DNA from: Bacteroidota bacterium
GTDB taxonomy: Bacteria > Bacteroidota > Bacteroidia > Chitinophagales > Saprospiraceae
Assembly: GCA_008501835.1 (NCBI GenBank)
Contig: QQUB01000092.1
Span: forward strand, 1-5,856
Reading direction: 5' to 3'
Length of the DNA: 5,856 bases
Shown: in pieces, positions 5,816-5,856 of the stretch
Numbering within the stretch: position 1 is the first letter of the stretch
Layout of the letters: each line of letters begins with the position of its first letter
The notes under the pieces: model-generated
The model's input: only the letters and a program-made list of their open reading frames with translations
Told to the model about the DNA's origin: nothing
The model's database searches: none
Made by a program: the position numbers and the translations under genes

Positions 5816-5829
5816 ATTGTCAACGGAAA
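5816..5829 (-). promoter_or_regulatory. Possible upstream element TTTCCGTTGACAAT (copy 2)
   Basis: The minus strand reads TTTCCGTTGACAAT, 35 nt before the ATG of the envelope gene, and matches the copy at 2729-2742 in 13 of 14 bases. TTGACA is a plausible upstream promoter box, but the bases between it and the ATG contain no exact TAnnTTTG or TATAAT at usual spacing. The rest of the 75-bp upstream stretch shows nothing else. Confidence 0.22.
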
Positions 5830-5856
5830 AAATTTCGACTATATTGCTACAGCTTC

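Noticed and set aside
5818..5823. TTGACA as a sigma-70-type -35 box for the envelope gene
   Set aside because: There is no TATAAT or TAnnTTTG at a suitable distance downstream, so a full promoter is not supported; it is kept only as part of a shared motif.

Overview
This window comes from a bacterium of the phylum Bacteroidota (Bacteroidetes), possibly a Saprospiria- or Cytophagia-like lineage. The evidence is a BNR/Asp-box lipoprotein with the N-terminal sequence usual in that phylum, a TPR + PD40 propeller + OmpA-like + SPOR-like envelope protein, A-rich leaders without a clear Shine-Dalgarno sequence, a TAnnTTTG-type promoter element, and several degenerate short intergenic repeats of a kind I recall from Bacteroidota genomes. 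The order is not resolvable by eye.

Layout: all four genes lie on the minus strand, so transcription runs from high to low coordinates. 5781-3634 encodes a 715-residue exported protein (TPR, beta-propeller, OmpA-like domain, SPOR-like C-terminus). A 323-bp gene-free gap (3633-3311) holds two repeat families and a candidate promoter. 3310-2750 encodes a 186-residue SAM-dependent methyltransferase resembling bacterial phospholipid N-methyltransferase (PmtA). After 132 bp, 2617-929 encodes a secreted gamma-glutamyltransferase-family enzyme. After 208 bp rich in short repeats and carrying a strong hairpin, 720-1 encodes the first 240 residues of a lipoprotein with Asp-box (sortilin/VPS10-like) repeats that runs off the left edge.

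Functional reading: three of the four products carry export signals (two Sec signal peptides, one lipoprotein signal) and the fourth may modify membrane lipid, so the shared theme is the cell envelope. The gaps of 132-323 bp and the candidate promoter argue for separate transcription units rather than one operon, and I see no evidence that the four act in one pathway. No RNA gene, CRISPR array, insertion sequence or phage gene is visible. I found no clearly new system. The points most worth a second look are the OmpA-like domain whose peptidoglycan-binding residues appear replaced, the gamma-glutamyltransferase homologue with an altered donor site, and the clustering of four different degenerate repeat families in two intergenic gaps.
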